A DNA stretch of 46,673 nucleotides from an uncultured Solobacterium sp. (GCA_900552125.1 URYK01000022.1:1-46673); one strand, 5' to 3'. Counted from the stretch's first letter, positions 27,589-36,688 are shown. Program-made: numbers and translations. Notes: generated by a model from the sequence alone, not told the origin.

Positions 27589-28209
27589 GTGAGCTCAATA
27601 TCTGATAGTTTTACTAGAATAAATTTTCTCTATAACATTAATGATTTAAAAAACTTAATCAGTATATTTGAATATGGTATTCTATCAAAGAATTCATTAA
27701 TAAAAAAAGGAATAAAAAATTACACAGATTTATCTAATCCTGATGTACAAGAAAGACGAAATAACATACGAGTTCCAAATCATGGATTCTTGCATGATTA
27801 TGCTAATCTTTATATTGACGCTCGAAATCCAATGATGTATGTCGAGATAAACAATAAAAACATTAATGAGCTTTGTGTTATTTGTGTAGATAAAAAAATT
27901 CTAGATCTAGAAAATGTCGTCATGACAGACCGCAATGCTGCTGCTGAACTTGCTCAATTTGACGAACCTAAAAATGCCCTAAGATTTTTAGATTTTGATA
28001 GTATATTTGCAAGGTATTGGAACCATCCTATATCATATATTAAAAGTGAGTTAAAAGCCAAGAAATGTGCAGAAGTTTTGGTTCTTGATAAAATTCCTGT
28101 AAATTATTTAATTAAAATTAAAGTTGCGACACAACTGGCAAAAGAAAACGTAGAACAGTTGCAACTAAATGTGCCCATAGAAATAGATAAAGATATATTT
28201 TTTAAATAA
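27589..28209 (+). CDS. darT: DarT-like DNA ADP-ribosyltransferase toxin
   Basis: 206 residues, DUF4433/DarT family, which ADP-ribosylates single-stranded DNA bases and blocks replication (known for DarT). Family marks: INFLYNINDLKNLISIFEYG at 11-30, RVPNHGFLHDYANLYIDARN at 61-80, VMTDRNAA at 111-118, and AEVLVLDKIP at 161-170, with E162 the probable catalytic Glu. AAAGGAG at 27574-27580 leads to GTG 27589; an in-frame ATG at 27571 overlaps that site and is rejected. The DarG-like antitoxin gene follows 17 bases later. The gene is AT-rich and flanked by repeats of the pcfM-like gene end, so it is likely acquired cargo for addiction or phage defence. Confidence 0.88.
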   Translation: MSSISDSFTRINFLYNINDLKNLISIFEYGILSKNSLIKKGIKNYTDLSNPDVQERRNNIRVPNHGFLHDYANLYIDARNPMMYVEINNKNINELCVICVDKKILDLENVVMTDRNAAAELAQFDEPKNALRFLDFDSIFARYWNHPISYIKSELKAKKCAEVLVLDKIPVNYLIKIKVATQLAKENVEQLQLNVPIEIDKDIFFK

Positions 28210-28226
28210 AGAAAGGAGCAGTTATT

Positions 28227-29327
28227 ATGATTCAAATCAAGATAGGTAATATATTCGAATCAGATAAGGATGTTCTTGTTAATACAGTAAACTGTGTTGG
28301 TGTTATGGGAAAAGGTATTGCAAAAACATATAAAGAAAAATTCCCAAAAATGTTTGAAGAATACAAAAATTTATGCATAAAAAAAGAAATTGTACCCGGA
28401 AAAGCCTATCCATATTATGAAAATGGTAAAGTGAGAATACTCAACTTCCCTACCAAGCAACACTGGCGATCACCATCCAAACTTGAATATATAACCAATG
28501 GTCTAGATTGGTTTGTTCAAAATTATCAAGAACTAGAGATTAAATCAATTGCATTTCCGCCTCTAGGTTGTGGAAACGGTGGTCTTGATTGGAAAACAGT
28601 TGGCCCCGTAATGTATCAAAAACTTTCTAAATTACCTATCGATATAGACATATATGCACCTTTTGGGACATCAAAAGAATATCTAACAAGTAAATATTTA
28701 TTAAATGAAGATATTCAAATACAAGATACAGGAATTATCAATGAACCAATCAACAAAAACTGGTTATTAGTTTTACAATTAGTAAAACATCTCTCTCATT
28801 CAAAGTACAGCATAAAAGTTGGACGTACTATTTTCCAAAAGATATGCTATGTTCTATCAAGATATGGAACAGATTTAGGATTAAAATTTACAAAAGGCAC
28901 TTATGGTCCTTACTCTTCTGAAATCAAAAAAATGATTACAATTCTTTCGAACCATAATTTAATTATCGAAAAAGAATATGGTCAAATGATATTGTTAACA
29001 GTAAATAATAACTTTAAAATCAATCCAAATGATTACTCGTCAGAGGATAAGGATAATATCAATAAAACATTCAGATTGTTTCAAAGAATAAAAGATACTG
29101 AACAAGCAGAACTGATTACAACAATATTATTTTCTTATGATCAATTAAATTTACAAAATAATACTATTACAGAAAACTCTTTATTCAATTATATTATCAA
29201 CTGGAAAAAAAGATATAACACAGATGAATATGAAAAAAGAGTAAGAGAATTATCTAAAAATTTAACTTCAATGGGTTTAATAAATGTTGACTATTCACAT
29301 GACTTTAAAGAATATGATTTTATATAA
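28227..29327 (+). CDS. darG: DarG-like antitoxin: macrodomain ADP-ribosyl-glycohydrolase plus C-terminal domain
   Basis: 366 residues. The macrodomain (about 1-155) has NTVNCVGVMGKGIA at 19-32 and PPLGCGNGGLDW near 113-124, the loops that bind ADP-ribose and remove it from DNA in DarG (known). The C-terminal part (about 175-366, VGRTIFQKICYVLSRYG and KGTYGPYSSEIKKM) is winged-helix-like, as in the DarG half that binds and shields the toxin. AAAGGAG precedes the ATG. It forms the second gene of the toxin-antitoxin operon and is followed by a strong terminator. Confidence 0.9.
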   Translation: MIQIKIGNIFESDKDVLVNTVNCVGVMGKGIAKTYKEKFPKMFEEYKNLCIKKEIVPGKAYPYYENGKVRILNFPTKQHWRSPSKLEYITNGLDWFVQNYQELEIKSIAFPPLGCGNGGLDWKTVGPVMYQKLSKLPIDIDIYAPFGTSKEYLTSKYLLNEDIQIQDTGIINEPINKNWLLVLQLVKHLSHSKYSIKVGRTIFQKICYVLSRYGTDLGLKFTKGTYGPYSSEIKKMITILSNHNLIIEKEYGQMILLTVNNNFKINPNDYSSEDKDNINKTFRLFQRIKDTEQAELITTILFSYDQLNLQNNTITENSLFNYIINWKKRYNTDEYEKRVRELSKNLTSMGLINVDYSHDFKEYDFI

Positions 29328-29410
29328 CCCTTTAATCAGTTTGTCTATATCACCTACAATTATTATTTATAGAATATATAGTATATACAAAAATGATATT
29401 GATTATATTT

Positions 29411-29445
29411 GACTATTCATTCAAAAAATGAGTAGTCTTTTTTGT
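29411..29445 (+). terminator. Terminator of the darTG operon
   Basis: GACTATTCATT (29411-29421) pairs with AATGAGTAGTC (29427-29437), one G-U pair, loop CAAAA, followed by TTTTTTG. Confidence 0.85.
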
Positions 29446-29589
29446 TAGAAAATAATATCTTCATACTAAAATTACGATATTAAAGCTATCAAAAATTCTA
29501 AAAAGTGAATTGTTTTTCAATATTTTATGAAATCCAAATATCAAAAATCCATAGAAATATTGATGAACTTTTATTAGCAAAAATATGTA

Positions 29590-29648
29590 GGATGTTGATT
29601 TTTCATGTCATAAAAATAAATAGAATAATAGATCACAATGAGAGATAA
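29590..29648 (+). pseudogene. 3' remnant of a second pcfM-like gene
   Basis: The frame reads HVIKINRIIDHNER-stop, against HVIKETRIMNHNER-stop in the intact gene at 27225-27422. An extra T and other indels break the frame upstream of the shared part, and no start or body remains. It is the right flank of the darTG cargo. Confidence 0.7.
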
Positions 29649-29650
29649 AT
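29601..29650 (+). repeat. Direct repeat copy 2 (pcfM-like gene end)
   Basis: Matches 27375-27424 at about 42 of 50 positions. It is followed by an intact terminator, whereas the corresponding sequence after copy 1 has lost its base pairing. Confidence 0.75.
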
Positions 29651-29672
29651 ACATTTCTATCTCTCTTTTTTG
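29640..29672 (+). terminator. Terminator overlapping the pcfM-like remnant
   Basis: GAGAGATA (29640-29647) pairs with TATCTCTC (29658-29665), followed by TTTTTTG. Its left arm is the gene-end motif itself. Confidence 0.75.
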
Positions 29673-29702
29673 TTATGAAAATTGAAAGGAAGTGAATACA
29701 AA

Positions 29703-29906
29703 ATGGATTCAAGAGTACAAAAATCAATAAACAAATTGGAAACATTAAAACAAAAAAAGCTAAGTGAAAAAGAAAAAATTGAACATGAATTATCCACAAT
29801 AAATGCAGATTTGAAAAAATTATACACATTTAAAAATGAACAGGATAAGCTTCAGAGTGCAATCAATGATTTTTATCAGCCTAAAAATACAATTAATATC
29901 GAATGA
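29703..29906 (+). CDS. Small coiled-coil protein upstream of oriT
   Basis: 67 residues, almost entirely one charged coiled coil (QKSINKLETLKQKKLSEKEK, then IEHELSTINADLKKLYTF). GAAAGGAAGTG precedes ATG 29703, preferred over an earlier start at 29682. It lies just before the candidate oriT and mobC, so it may be a relaxosome or element maintenance factor (context only). Similar short coils occur upstream of mobC in related elements. Confidence 0.65.
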   Translation: MDSRVQKSINKLETLKQKKLSEKEKIEHELSTINADLKKLYTFKNEQDKLQSAINDFYQPKNTINIE

Positions 29907-29990
29907 CACTCCAAGAGTGTCCTGTATACTAGCAAGCACTGAATTCGGTTGCCCACCTCATTCGCTTGTTAGGGTTTCACCCTAAGACCC
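29905..29990 (+). other. oriT: Candidate origin of transfer (oriT)
   Basis: A locally GC-richer segment just upstream of mobC and the relaxase gene carries three inverted repeats: GACACTC / GAGTGTC (29905-29921), CTAGCAAGC / GCTTGTTAG (29929-29937 and 29964-29972, one G-U), and AGGGT / ACCCT (29971-29983). Position and nested hairpins are typical of oriT; the nick site is not identified. Confidence 0.6.
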
Positions 29991-30014
29991 CTACTACTGA
30001 AAGGAGAATTGCCA

Positions 30015-30368
30015 ATGACAGAAAATAGAAAAAGACCTCATCGAGTGATCATTCATCTTAATGATAGGGAATTGAATTCACTCAATGAAAAAGTACACCA
30101 GACAGGTTATAAAAGAGAAGGATATATCCGTCTGCTTATTGCTGGTTATGAACCACCACCAAAACCAAAGAAAGATTTTTATGATATGATCAAGCAACTG
30201 CGAATGATTGGAAACAATCTCAATCAGCTTTGCATTATAGCCAATAAAACAGGAAATATAGACTACCATAGAATAAGATATGCTCTCGACGACCTCAATA
30301 AAAATATTGTACAAATCAGAACTGATGTCCTTCTCCCTAGAAAGGCTATTGATGATGGCAACAACTAA
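30015..30368 (+). CDS. mobC: MobC-like relaxosome accessory protein
   Basis: 117 residues. A ribbon-helix-helix-like N-terminus (HRVIIHLNDRELNSLNEKVH) is followed by the MobC signature (YDMIKQLRMIGNNLNQLCII). MobC proteins bind oriT and help the relaxase nick one strand (known). ATG 30015 follows AAGGAG at 8 bases; a TTG at 30009 is too close. It overlaps the relaxase gene by 17 bases, giving coupled translation. Confidence 0.85.
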   Translation: MTENRKRPHRVIIHLNDRELNSLNEKVHQTGYKREGYIRLLIAGYEPPPKPKKDFYDMIKQLRMIGNNLNQLCIIANKTGNIDYHRIRYALDDLNKNIVQIRTDVLLPRKAIDDGNN

Positions 30369-31695
30369 AATATGGCCAGTGAAAAATCACCTTAAACGTG
30401 TGCTTAATTATACAAGTAATCCGGAGAAGACGGACATCTTAGATGATGTTGATTTTCAGTTCAATGGACTTTCTCAAAGTATACATTATACAACTCAGGA
30501 TATGAAAACAGAAAAACAATTATATGTTACTGGAATTAACACTAATCTCTCCACTGCTTTTGAAGATATGGTCCTAACTAAAAAAACATACTGCAAAGAA
30601 GATGGTATTCTTGCCTTTCATGGCTACCAGTCATTCAAGCCTAATGAAGTCGATGCAGAAACTGCGCATCAGATTGGTATTGAACTTGCTAATATTCTAT
30701 GGGGAGATCGCTTTGAAGTTCTTGTATCAACACACGTAGACAAGCACCACTATCATAATCATTTTGTCATCAATTCTGTTTCCTTTCGTGATGGTAAACG
30801 TTATTACGATAATAAAGCTACCTATAAAAGAATGAGAGAAATATCTGATATGTTGTGTGAAAAGTATCAGCTTTCAGTCATTGAAGATAAAAGTCATCAA
30901 TCTCATCATTATGCAGAATGGAAAGCAGAAAAAGAAAACCGACCAACAAAACGAAGTCTTGTTGTTGAAGATGTTGAATATGCCATATCTATGTCGACTA
31001 CAAAAAAACAATTTCTAAAAACATTAAAGAATATGGGATACTTAATTCGTGAAGGAAAACACATTTCACTCAAACCTCAAGGTGGAGAGAAAGCCTTTCG
31101 TCTACACAAACTAACAAAGGATGGACGCTATGATATGAGTATTATTGAACAGCGTTTGTATGAACGCCGTTATGCACAGTTTGAATCACCTACTCATACA
31201 GCAACAAAGAAATACTACTATAAAGGTGATTTAAGTAAAGCAAGAAAACTGACCGGTTTCAAAGCATTATATGTACATTACATGTTCCTTCTAGGAGTGA
31301 TTCCTAATCAACGATCTACTCCAAAAGTACATTACTATCTTAAGCAGGATTTATTGAAAATGGACCAGATTACCGAGGAAGTTACATTTCTTTCAAAAAA
31401 GAATATCAACACATTAGAAGAATTAGAAGTTAACTTAGAAGAAACTCATTCTCGAAAACGTTCACTTGAAAATGAACGTAAATGTGTGTATGGAAAAATT
31501 AAACGCTGTCGTAATGCAGAATCAAAAGTATTGCTTCAACAAGACGTTGAAACCATGACAGAACAAATCAAATCGTTACGAAAGGAGGTGATGCTTTATG
31601 AGAGGATAAAAAAACGTTCAGAAGATATGAAAGCTAAATTAAAATATTATTCTGAACAAGAAAAGAAACATGAGCAAGATGCTATTGCAAGATAG
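30352..31695 (+). CDS. MOBP-type relaxase (relaxase/mobilisation nuclease family)
   Basis: 447 residues. It begins MMATTKIWPVKNHLKRVLNY, with a probable catalytic Tyr in NYTSNPEKTD. The metal-binding HxxHHYHNHFVIN block (about 127-140, THVDKHHYHNHFVIN) is the histidine motif of VirD2/MobA-type relaxases, which nick oriT and stay covalently bound to the 5' end (known). The C-terminal third is a long coiled coil. The ATG at 30352 lies inside mobC. An AAAGGAGG inside the gene near 31582 appears to be within coding sequence only. Confidence 0.88.
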   Translation: MMATTKIWPVKNHLKRVLNYTSNPEKTDILDDVDFQFNGLSQSIHYTTQDMKTEKQLYVTGINTNLSTAFEDMVLTKKTYCKEDGILAFHGYQSFKPNEVDAETAHQIGIELANILWGDRFEVLVSTHVDKHHYHNHFVINSVSFRDGKRYYDNKATYKRMREISDMLCEKYQLSVIEDKSHQSHHYAEWKAEKENRPTKRSLVVEDVEYAISMSTTKKQFLKTLKNMGYLIREGKHISLKPQGGEKAFRLHKLTKDGRYDMSIIEQRLYERRYAQFESPTHTATKKYYYKGDLSKARKLTGFKALYVHYMFLLGVIPNQRSTPKVHYYLKQDLLKMDQITEEVTFLSKKNINTLEELEVNLEETHSRKRSLENERKCVYGKIKRCRNAESKVLLQQDVETMTEQIKSLRKEVMLYERIKKRSEDMKAKLKYYSEQEKKHEQDAIAR

Positions 31696-31840
31696 AAAAA
31701 AGACATCAATTATAAAAATAATATATTTAATTTGAATGTATAATTTATAGGTTACAATTATCTAACTGCTTGAGCTTAAATGTGCAGTTTGATGTAGAAT
31801 CATATCTTTTGCTATACAGTTTATCCAGATTAATTCCTGA

Positions 31841-31868
31841 AGCAATGACTCAACTCATTGCTTTTTTG
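31841..31868 (+). terminator. Terminator after the relaxase gene
   Basis: GCAATGA (31842-31848) pairs with TCATTGC (31855-31861), loop CTCAAC, followed by TTTTTTG. It separates the DNA-processing genes from the coupling/secretion genes. Confidence 0.75.
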
Positions 31869-31907
31869 TATTTCTAAACAATTATAAATTAAAGGAGCGT
31901 GAAAACA

Positions 31908-32633
31908 ATGACAACCGGTGGAGAAACAGCTGATCAGATGACAAGGATGACTTTACAGGGTATTGAAGTTGCTGCCAATGTTGCACTCAAAGCTGGTGGT
32001 AAGGCATCTAAATCTTTAGCAGCAACGCTTTATGCTATTTTAACAGATAGAAAAAAAGTCAAAGGAAAAGCCAGACTTAATTCCATGTTAAAGTCTGGCA
32101 AAGAATTAAAAGTCTTTGCCATAAGACATAAGGATTTAAAAACATTCTGTGAAGAAGCCAAACGTTATGGAGTTCTATATTCTGTACTAAAAGAAAAAAA
32201 CAACACTGATGGTATCTGCGATATCATGGTTCGTGCTGAAGATGCTGCGAAGATAAGCAGAATTGTAGACAAATACGAATTAGCTACAATCGATACCAAC
32301 GCTATTCGAAATTCAATCCTCAATGAAAAACAAAACCCACTGAAAGATGTTCCTATTCTCAATGACAAAGAACATGATGATCTTGTTCACAAGCTAATGG
32401 CTTCAACAAAAAACAAGGAGCAACAAAACAGAAATGAAAACAGTGATATAAACCCGAAGAAAGCTTGGACAGAGAAAACAAGAGACAATCCGTTCGAGCA
32501 TATCTCAATGCAAAAAAATACTGAACGTCCTTCTGTTCGAGCTAAACTCAATGAATACAAGATGTCTCATAAAAAATCAGGACGTTCAAAACAAAGAAAC
32601 AAATCAAAAAATAAAAAAACAAAGGAGAGATAA
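31908..32633 (+). CDS. PcfB-like (DUF3801) conjugation protein
   Basis: 241 residues. The N-terminal two thirds (MTTGGETADQMTRMTLQGIE, KLKVFAIRHKDLKTFCEEAK-like segment, GVLYSVLKEK) match the PcfB/DUF3801 family, an accessory factor that in pheromone plasmids links the relaxosome to the VirD4-type coupling protein (known for PcfB). The C-terminal ~80 residues are basic and probably disordered (SGRSKQRNKSKNKKTKER). AAAGGAG supports ATG 31908 over GTG 31899. It is first in the transfer operon running to the ArdC-like and VirD4 genes. Confidence 0.8.
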   Translation: MTTGGETADQMTRMTLQGIEVAANVALKAGGKASKSLAATLYAILTDRKKVKGKARLNSMLKSGKELKVFAIRHKDLKTFCEEAKRYGVLYSVLKEKNNTDGICDIMVRAEDAAKISRIVDKYELATIDTNAIRNSILNEKQNPLKDVPILNDKEHDDLVHKLMASTKNKEQQNRNENSDINPKKAWTEKTRDNPFEHISMQKNTERPSVRAKLNEYKMSHKKSGRSKQRNKSKNKKTKER

Positions 32634-32636
32634 ATC

Positions 32637-33500
32637 ATGAACGAACAGAAACAACATAAATGGTCGAAAGAAGAATTTGCAAAGATAATGAATGAAAAAA
32701 GACAATCATTATTCAACATGGCAAATGAACAGGTAGAAAAAGCTGTGGAGAGTGCAGATAATTTTTTAACTTATCTTAATTTGAAATCTCAGCTTGATTA
32801 TACCGTCACTAACACATTACTTGTCATGGCACAAAATCCTAATGCAACACAGCTTAAGGACATCAGTCATTGGCGAGAAGATAATAAATATATTCGAAAA
32901 GGACAAAAAGGTATCCAAATATTAGAACCCGGAGAATATACTCGCAAAGATGGAAGTGCAGGAATTTCTTACAATCCAAAGTTTGTATTTGATATTTCTC
33001 AACTGCAAGGCAAAAATAATCATATTCATTCTCCAGAATATAGCACAAAGGAAATACTAAGTGCCTTGATCTATAAAAAAGATATACTACCAGAGGTCAT
33101 CGAACAGGATACAAAGAATTTTGAACGAGTATATTTTGATCCTGAATCTCAAAAGATTCTTGTCAAAGATGGATTAGACCCCAAAGCAATGATTAATGGC
33201 ATTATCAGAGAATATTGCATGATTGAATATATGGATATGGGTGCAACCAGAGAAGAAGCATCCTTTCAAGCTGAATGTTCTGCCTATATGATTTCAAGAA
33301 GATATGGAATCGGTGATTATAACACCATGTTCGTTTCATCTTCAAATGAACATTTCTTCTCCATGAACCCTAAAGAAATCAAGCAGGAGCTTGAAAACAT
33401 CAGCCGTGTTACTGACAACGTTTCTACAAATATTAAATATGGATTGTACGCTCAGCAGGAACAGACGAAACAAAAAGAAGCAGGAGAGCATGAAAGATGA
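32637..33500 (+). CDS. ArdC/LtrC-like ssDNA-binding domain protein
   Basis: 287 residues. The segment at about 30-115 (NFLTYLNLKSQLDYTVTNTL, MAQNPNATQLKDISHW, KYIRKGQKGIQILEPGEY) is the ArdC-type N-terminal domain, thought to bind single-stranded DNA, and resembles the N-terminus of the giant helicase protein. The rest is unassigned. It starts four bases after the upstream stop and shares ATGA with the next gene, so it sits firmly in the transfer operon. A role in protecting transferred DNA is likely but not shown. Confidence 0.8.
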   Translation: MNEQKQHKWSKEEFAKIMNEKRQSLFNMANEQVEKAVESADNFLTYLNLKSQLDYTVTNTLLVMAQNPNATQLKDISHWREDNKYIRKGQKGIQILEPGEYTRKDGSAGISYNPKFVFDISQLQGKNNHIHSPEYSTKEILSALIYKKDILPEVIEQDTKNFERVYFDPESQKILVKDGLDPKAMINGIIREYCMIEYMDMGATREEASFQAECSAYMISRRYGIGDYNTMFVSSSNEHFFSMNPKEIKQELENISRVTDNVSTNIKYGLYAQQEQTKQKEAGEHER

Positions 33501-33685
33501 GCAAGGAAAAACAGTATGCAATAAAAGTTACTGATATGGAACGAAGAATACTCATCAAGGCACTGACTATTCTAAAAGAAAAGCAAATCAAGGAAGATAA
33601 AAATTACGATTTTATTGATGATCTCATCATCAAATCATGTGATGCAGTTCCAATAAAAAGGAAAAGAGCCTATGAAGAACGATAG
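33497..33685 (+). CDS. Small conserved transfer-operon protein
   Basis: 62 residues, helical and basic at its end (VTDMERRILIKALTILKEKQ, PIKRKRAYEER). Its ATG overlaps the upstream stop (ATGA) and its end overlaps the VirD4 gene by 14 bases, which argues for a real, translationally coupled gene. No domain recognised. Confidence 0.65.
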   Translation: MSKEKQYAIKVTDMERRILIKALTILKEKQIKEDKNYDFIDDLIIKSCDAVPIKRKRAYEER

Positions 33686-35438
33686 AACAACTGACTATAT
33701 TCTCATAGGCTTTTTTATTATTCCTATTATCTGGCTAGCAATTCTTATTGCACCTTACATGGATAGAGGTCTAATTGGTGCGTTGCCATATTTAAACAAT
33801 GCCATCAATCACCCCTTCTCTTTTCATTGGTGCAAGGATACATTCAAAATCATATTCATCTTTTTGCTGATCTATGGTATTGGCATAGGCATTTACTATT
33901 CCACCCGCAGGAACTATCGCCGACAGGAGGAATATGGTTCTGCGAAGTGGGCAAATCCCAAGACCATCAATAAAAAATATGCAAATAAGGATATGTCACA
34001 AAATAAAATACTTAGTCAAAATGTCTGCATCGGTTTGAATGGAAAAAAACATAGAAGGAACCTCAATACTCTTGTCATAGGTGGATCAGGAGCTGGGAAA
34101 ACACGTTTCTATGGTAAGCCTAATATCATGCAGTGTAATACGTCCTATGTGATTCTTGATCCTAAAGGCGAGATACTTCGTGATACAGGGGCACTGCTTG
34201 AAAAGGAAGGATATATTATCAGAGTCATTGATCTCATCAACATGAATAGATCGCATGGATACAATCCGTTTACCTATATCAAAGATGATAAAGATGTTCT
34301 TAAGCTGATAACAAATCTTATTAGAAATACAACCCCTAAAAATTCCCAATCAACTGACCCCTTTTGGGAAAAATCGGAAACCGCTCTTCTTGAAGCCTTA
34401 TGTCTTTATCTGCTTAATGAAGCTCCTGAAGATGAACAGAACTTTACCATGGTCATGGAAATGATTGTTGCAGCTGATCCAAAAGAAGATGATGAAGATT
34501 ATATGAGTCCTCTCGATTATTTATTCTATGATTTAGAAAAAGTCAAGCCAGAAAGCCTTGCTGTTAAACAGTATAAAATCTATAAACAAGCTGCTGGAAA
34601 AACTGCAAAGTCAATTCTGATTTCTGTTGGTGTACGTTTGGCCGCTTTTAATCTGGAGTCTATTATGTCACTAACCTGCCATGATGAGCTAGAGCTTGAA
34701 AAAATGGGTGAAAGAAAAACAGCACTATTTGCAGTCATTCCTGACAATGATTCAACATTCAATTTTCTAATTGGAATGCTTTATACTCAACTTTTTCAAA
34801 TGCTGTATTACAGTGCCGATATTCTCCATAATGGTGAACTTCCAGTTCCTGTACATTTTGTTATGGACGAGTTTGCCAATGTTGCCCTGCCTGATGAATT
34901 TGATAAACTGCTTGCTACCATGCGTTCAAGACAGATATTTGTATCCATCATTATACAGAATTTGGCTCAAATTAAGACACTTTATAAAGATGCTTGGGAG
35001 TCAATTGTAGGGAACTGTGACGAACTCTATTATCTAGGAGGAAATGAACAATCTACACATAAATTCATGAGTGAATATTTAGGTAAAGAAACACTGGATA
35101 CAAACACCTATGGTAAATCAAGCGGAAAAAGTGGAAGCTACTCTACCAATTATCAGCAGGCTGGTCGTGAACTCCTAACAGCAGATGAAGTCCGTCTGCT
35201 CAACAATGATTATGCCCTTCTATTCATAAGAGGAGAACTGCCAATCATTGATAGGAAATACAATATTCTCAAGCACCCCAATATCAAATACACCAGAGAT
35301 GGAAATGGTATTGCTTACCATCATAACGAGATTAATCATACCATTGATGATTGGCAGAATATTGTTCTTACCGATAATGAATATGAACTTTTAAGCGAAG
35401 AAGACCTTGAGGAATATTTCAAGGAACAAGAAAAATAG
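33672..35438 (+). CDS. virD4: VirD4/TraG-type coupling protein
   Basis: 588 residues. Two N-terminal membrane segments (about 7-28 IGFFIIPIIWLAILIAPY and about 60-80 IIFIFLLIYGIGIGIYY) anchor it. The ATPase domain has Walker A GGSGAGKTRFYGKP near 136-149 and Walker B HFVMDEFANVALPDEFD, both typical of TraG/TraD. It docks the relaxase-DNA complex to the secretion channel (known). The start overlaps the preceding small gene by 14 bases. Genes for channel components follow directly. Confidence 0.95.
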   Translation: MKNDRTTDYILIGFFIIPIIWLAILIAPYMDRGLIGALPYLNNAINHPFSFHWCKDTFKIIFIFLLIYGIGIGIYYSTRRNYRRQEEYGSAKWANPKTINKKYANKDMSQNKILSQNVCIGLNGKKHRRNLNTLVIGGSGAGKTRFYGKPNIMQCNTSYVILDPKGEILRDTGALLEKEGYIIRVIDLINMNRSHGYNPFTYIKDDKDVLKLITNLIRNTTPKNSQSTDPFWEKSETALLEALCLYLLNEAPEDEQNFTMVMEMIVAADPKEDDEDYMSPLDYLFYDLEKVKPESLAVKQYKIYKQAAGKTAKSILISVGVRLAAFNLESIMSLTCHDELELEKMGERKTALFAVIPDNDSTFNFLIGMLYTQLFQMLYYSADILHNGELPVPVHFVMDEFANVALPDEFDKLLATMRSRQIFVSIIIQNLAQIKTLYKDAWESIVGNCDELYYLGGNEQSTHKFMSEYLGKETLDTNTYGKSSGKSGSYSTNYQQAGRELLTADEVRLLNNDYALLFIRGELPIIDRKYNILKHPNIKYTRDGNGIAYHHNEINHTIDDWQNIVLTDNEYELLSEEDLEEYFKEQEK

Positions 35439-35455
35439 AAAAGGAGACTTTATAA

Positions 35456-35764
35456 ATGAACTTAAATAAAAAAACAAAAAAAATTTTAATAATCTATGCA
35501 GTGGTTGTACTTTTATTGAACTTCAACATACTTCATGTACATGCAGCAGGAGATCCAATTGCAGTAGTCAATAATCTAAGCGATTTTATTTTCAGTCTTA
35601 TTCGTGCGATTGGAATGATACTGCTTGGCTTTGGTGTCGTTCAAATTGGTCTTTCATTAAAAAGTCATGATCCCAGTCAAAGGGCCAATGGATTCTTGAC
35701 TGTTGCCGGTGGTATCGTCATTACCTTTGCAAAAGAAATCTTAAATCTTATTGTTGGAGGTTAA
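35456..35764 (+). CDS. Maff2/VirB2-like small membrane protein
   Basis: 102 residues. A signal-like segment (about 9-30, ending HVHAAGD) and two membrane helices (about 45-65 and 80-98) flank the conserved loop SLKSHDPSQRANGFLTVAGG. This layout fits the pilin-like VirB2/Maff2 proteins that sit between VirD4 and VirB6 in Tn1549-type elements. AAGGAG precedes the ATG. Confidence 0.75.
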   Translation: MNLNKKTKKILIIYAVVVLLLNFNILHVHAAGDPIAVVNNLSDFIFSLIRAIGMILLGFGVVQIGLSLKSHDPSQRANGFLTVAGGIVITFAKEILNLIVGG

Positions 35765-35792
35765 GAAATAAAATAAATGGAGGTGATTTAAA

Positions 35793-36623
35793 TTGGGAGG
35801 TATTTTAGACAATCTTCAAAATGCACTTCAGACATGGAACGAGAAGTTAGCTGAAATATGGCTTCTTCTTACCCAGTCTCCCCAAGAATTCAAAGGTGGT
35901 GGCATATGGCAAGCCATAACAACAATTCATAATGCACTCATTGCCATTGGATTAGCACTGCTTGTCTTATTTTTTGTATTTGGCTTGGTTAAAACCTGTA
36001 CAAGTTTTCAGGACATCAAAAGACCAGAACTGGCTGCAAAATTATTCATTCGTTTTGCAATAGCTCGTGGTCTTGTGGTATACGGGATGGAATTCATGTT
36101 AGCTATCTTTGATATAGTACAGGGGATTACAAGCACAATCATAACAACTGTAGGTATTGGTACCGCAACTGAAACCGTATTGCCAGATACAATCATTACA
36201 GCAATCGAGGATGTAGGTTTTTTAGAAAGCATACCTTTATGGGCTGTAACTTTACTTGGAAGCATATTTATCACTATACTGTCTTTCATTATGATACTAA
36301 CAGTATATAGTCGCTTCTTTAAATTGTATATGTATACTGCTATCTCCCCTATTCCCTTATCTGCAGCTGCTGGAGAATCTACACAAAGTGTATGTTACTC
36401 ATTTCTAAGATCATATGCAGGTGTCTGTCTGGAAGGTGCAATCATCATACTATCCTGTATCATATTTACAAAATTTGCAAGTAGTCCACCAGTCATTGAT
36501 CCTGAGGCAAGTGCTGTAAGCATGGTATGGAGTTATGTAGGTGAGATTATATTTAATATGCTCGTACTGGTAGGCACTGTCAAGATGTCTGACCGTGTTG
36601 TAAAAGATATGATGGGACTGTAA
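35793..36623 (+). CDS. VirB6/TrbL-like channel membrane protein
   Basis: 276 residues with about six membrane segments (ALIAIGLALLVLFFVFGLV, LWAVTLLGSIFITILSFIMI, and others). It begins GGILDNLQNALQTW. The loop FFKLYMYTAISPIPLSAAAG is conserved in VirB6/TrbL proteins, which form part of the inner membrane channel. The start is TTG 35793, the only start well placed after GGAGGTGA. A terminator follows the gene. Confidence 0.85.
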   Translation: MGGILDNLQNALQTWNEKLAEIWLLLTQSPQEFKGGGIWQAITTIHNALIAIGLALLVLFFVFGLVKTCTSFQDIKRPELAAKLFIRFAIARGLVVYGMEFMLAIFDIVQGITSTIITTVGIGTATETVLPDTIITAIEDVGFLESIPLWAVTLLGSIFITILSFIMILTVYSRFFKLYMYTAISPIPLSAAAGESTQSVCYSFLRSYAGVCLEGAIIILSCIIFTKFASSPPVIDPEASAVSMVWSYVGEIIFNMLVLVGTVKMSDRVVKDMMGL

Positions 36624-36688
36624 TCTAGCAAGCTGCAAGTTTACTGTAGAACTTAACCCATTATATAAAATCAAAATAGTTATATTTA

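Larger units (their letters stand above)
29328..29702. other. 375-bp stretch with darG terminator and decayed pcfM-like gene end
   Basis: It contains a terminator at 29411-29445, an AT-rich segment without features, the 3' remnant of a pcfM-like gene (29590-29648) and a second terminator (29640-29672). No intact gene is seen. Confidence 0.6.
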
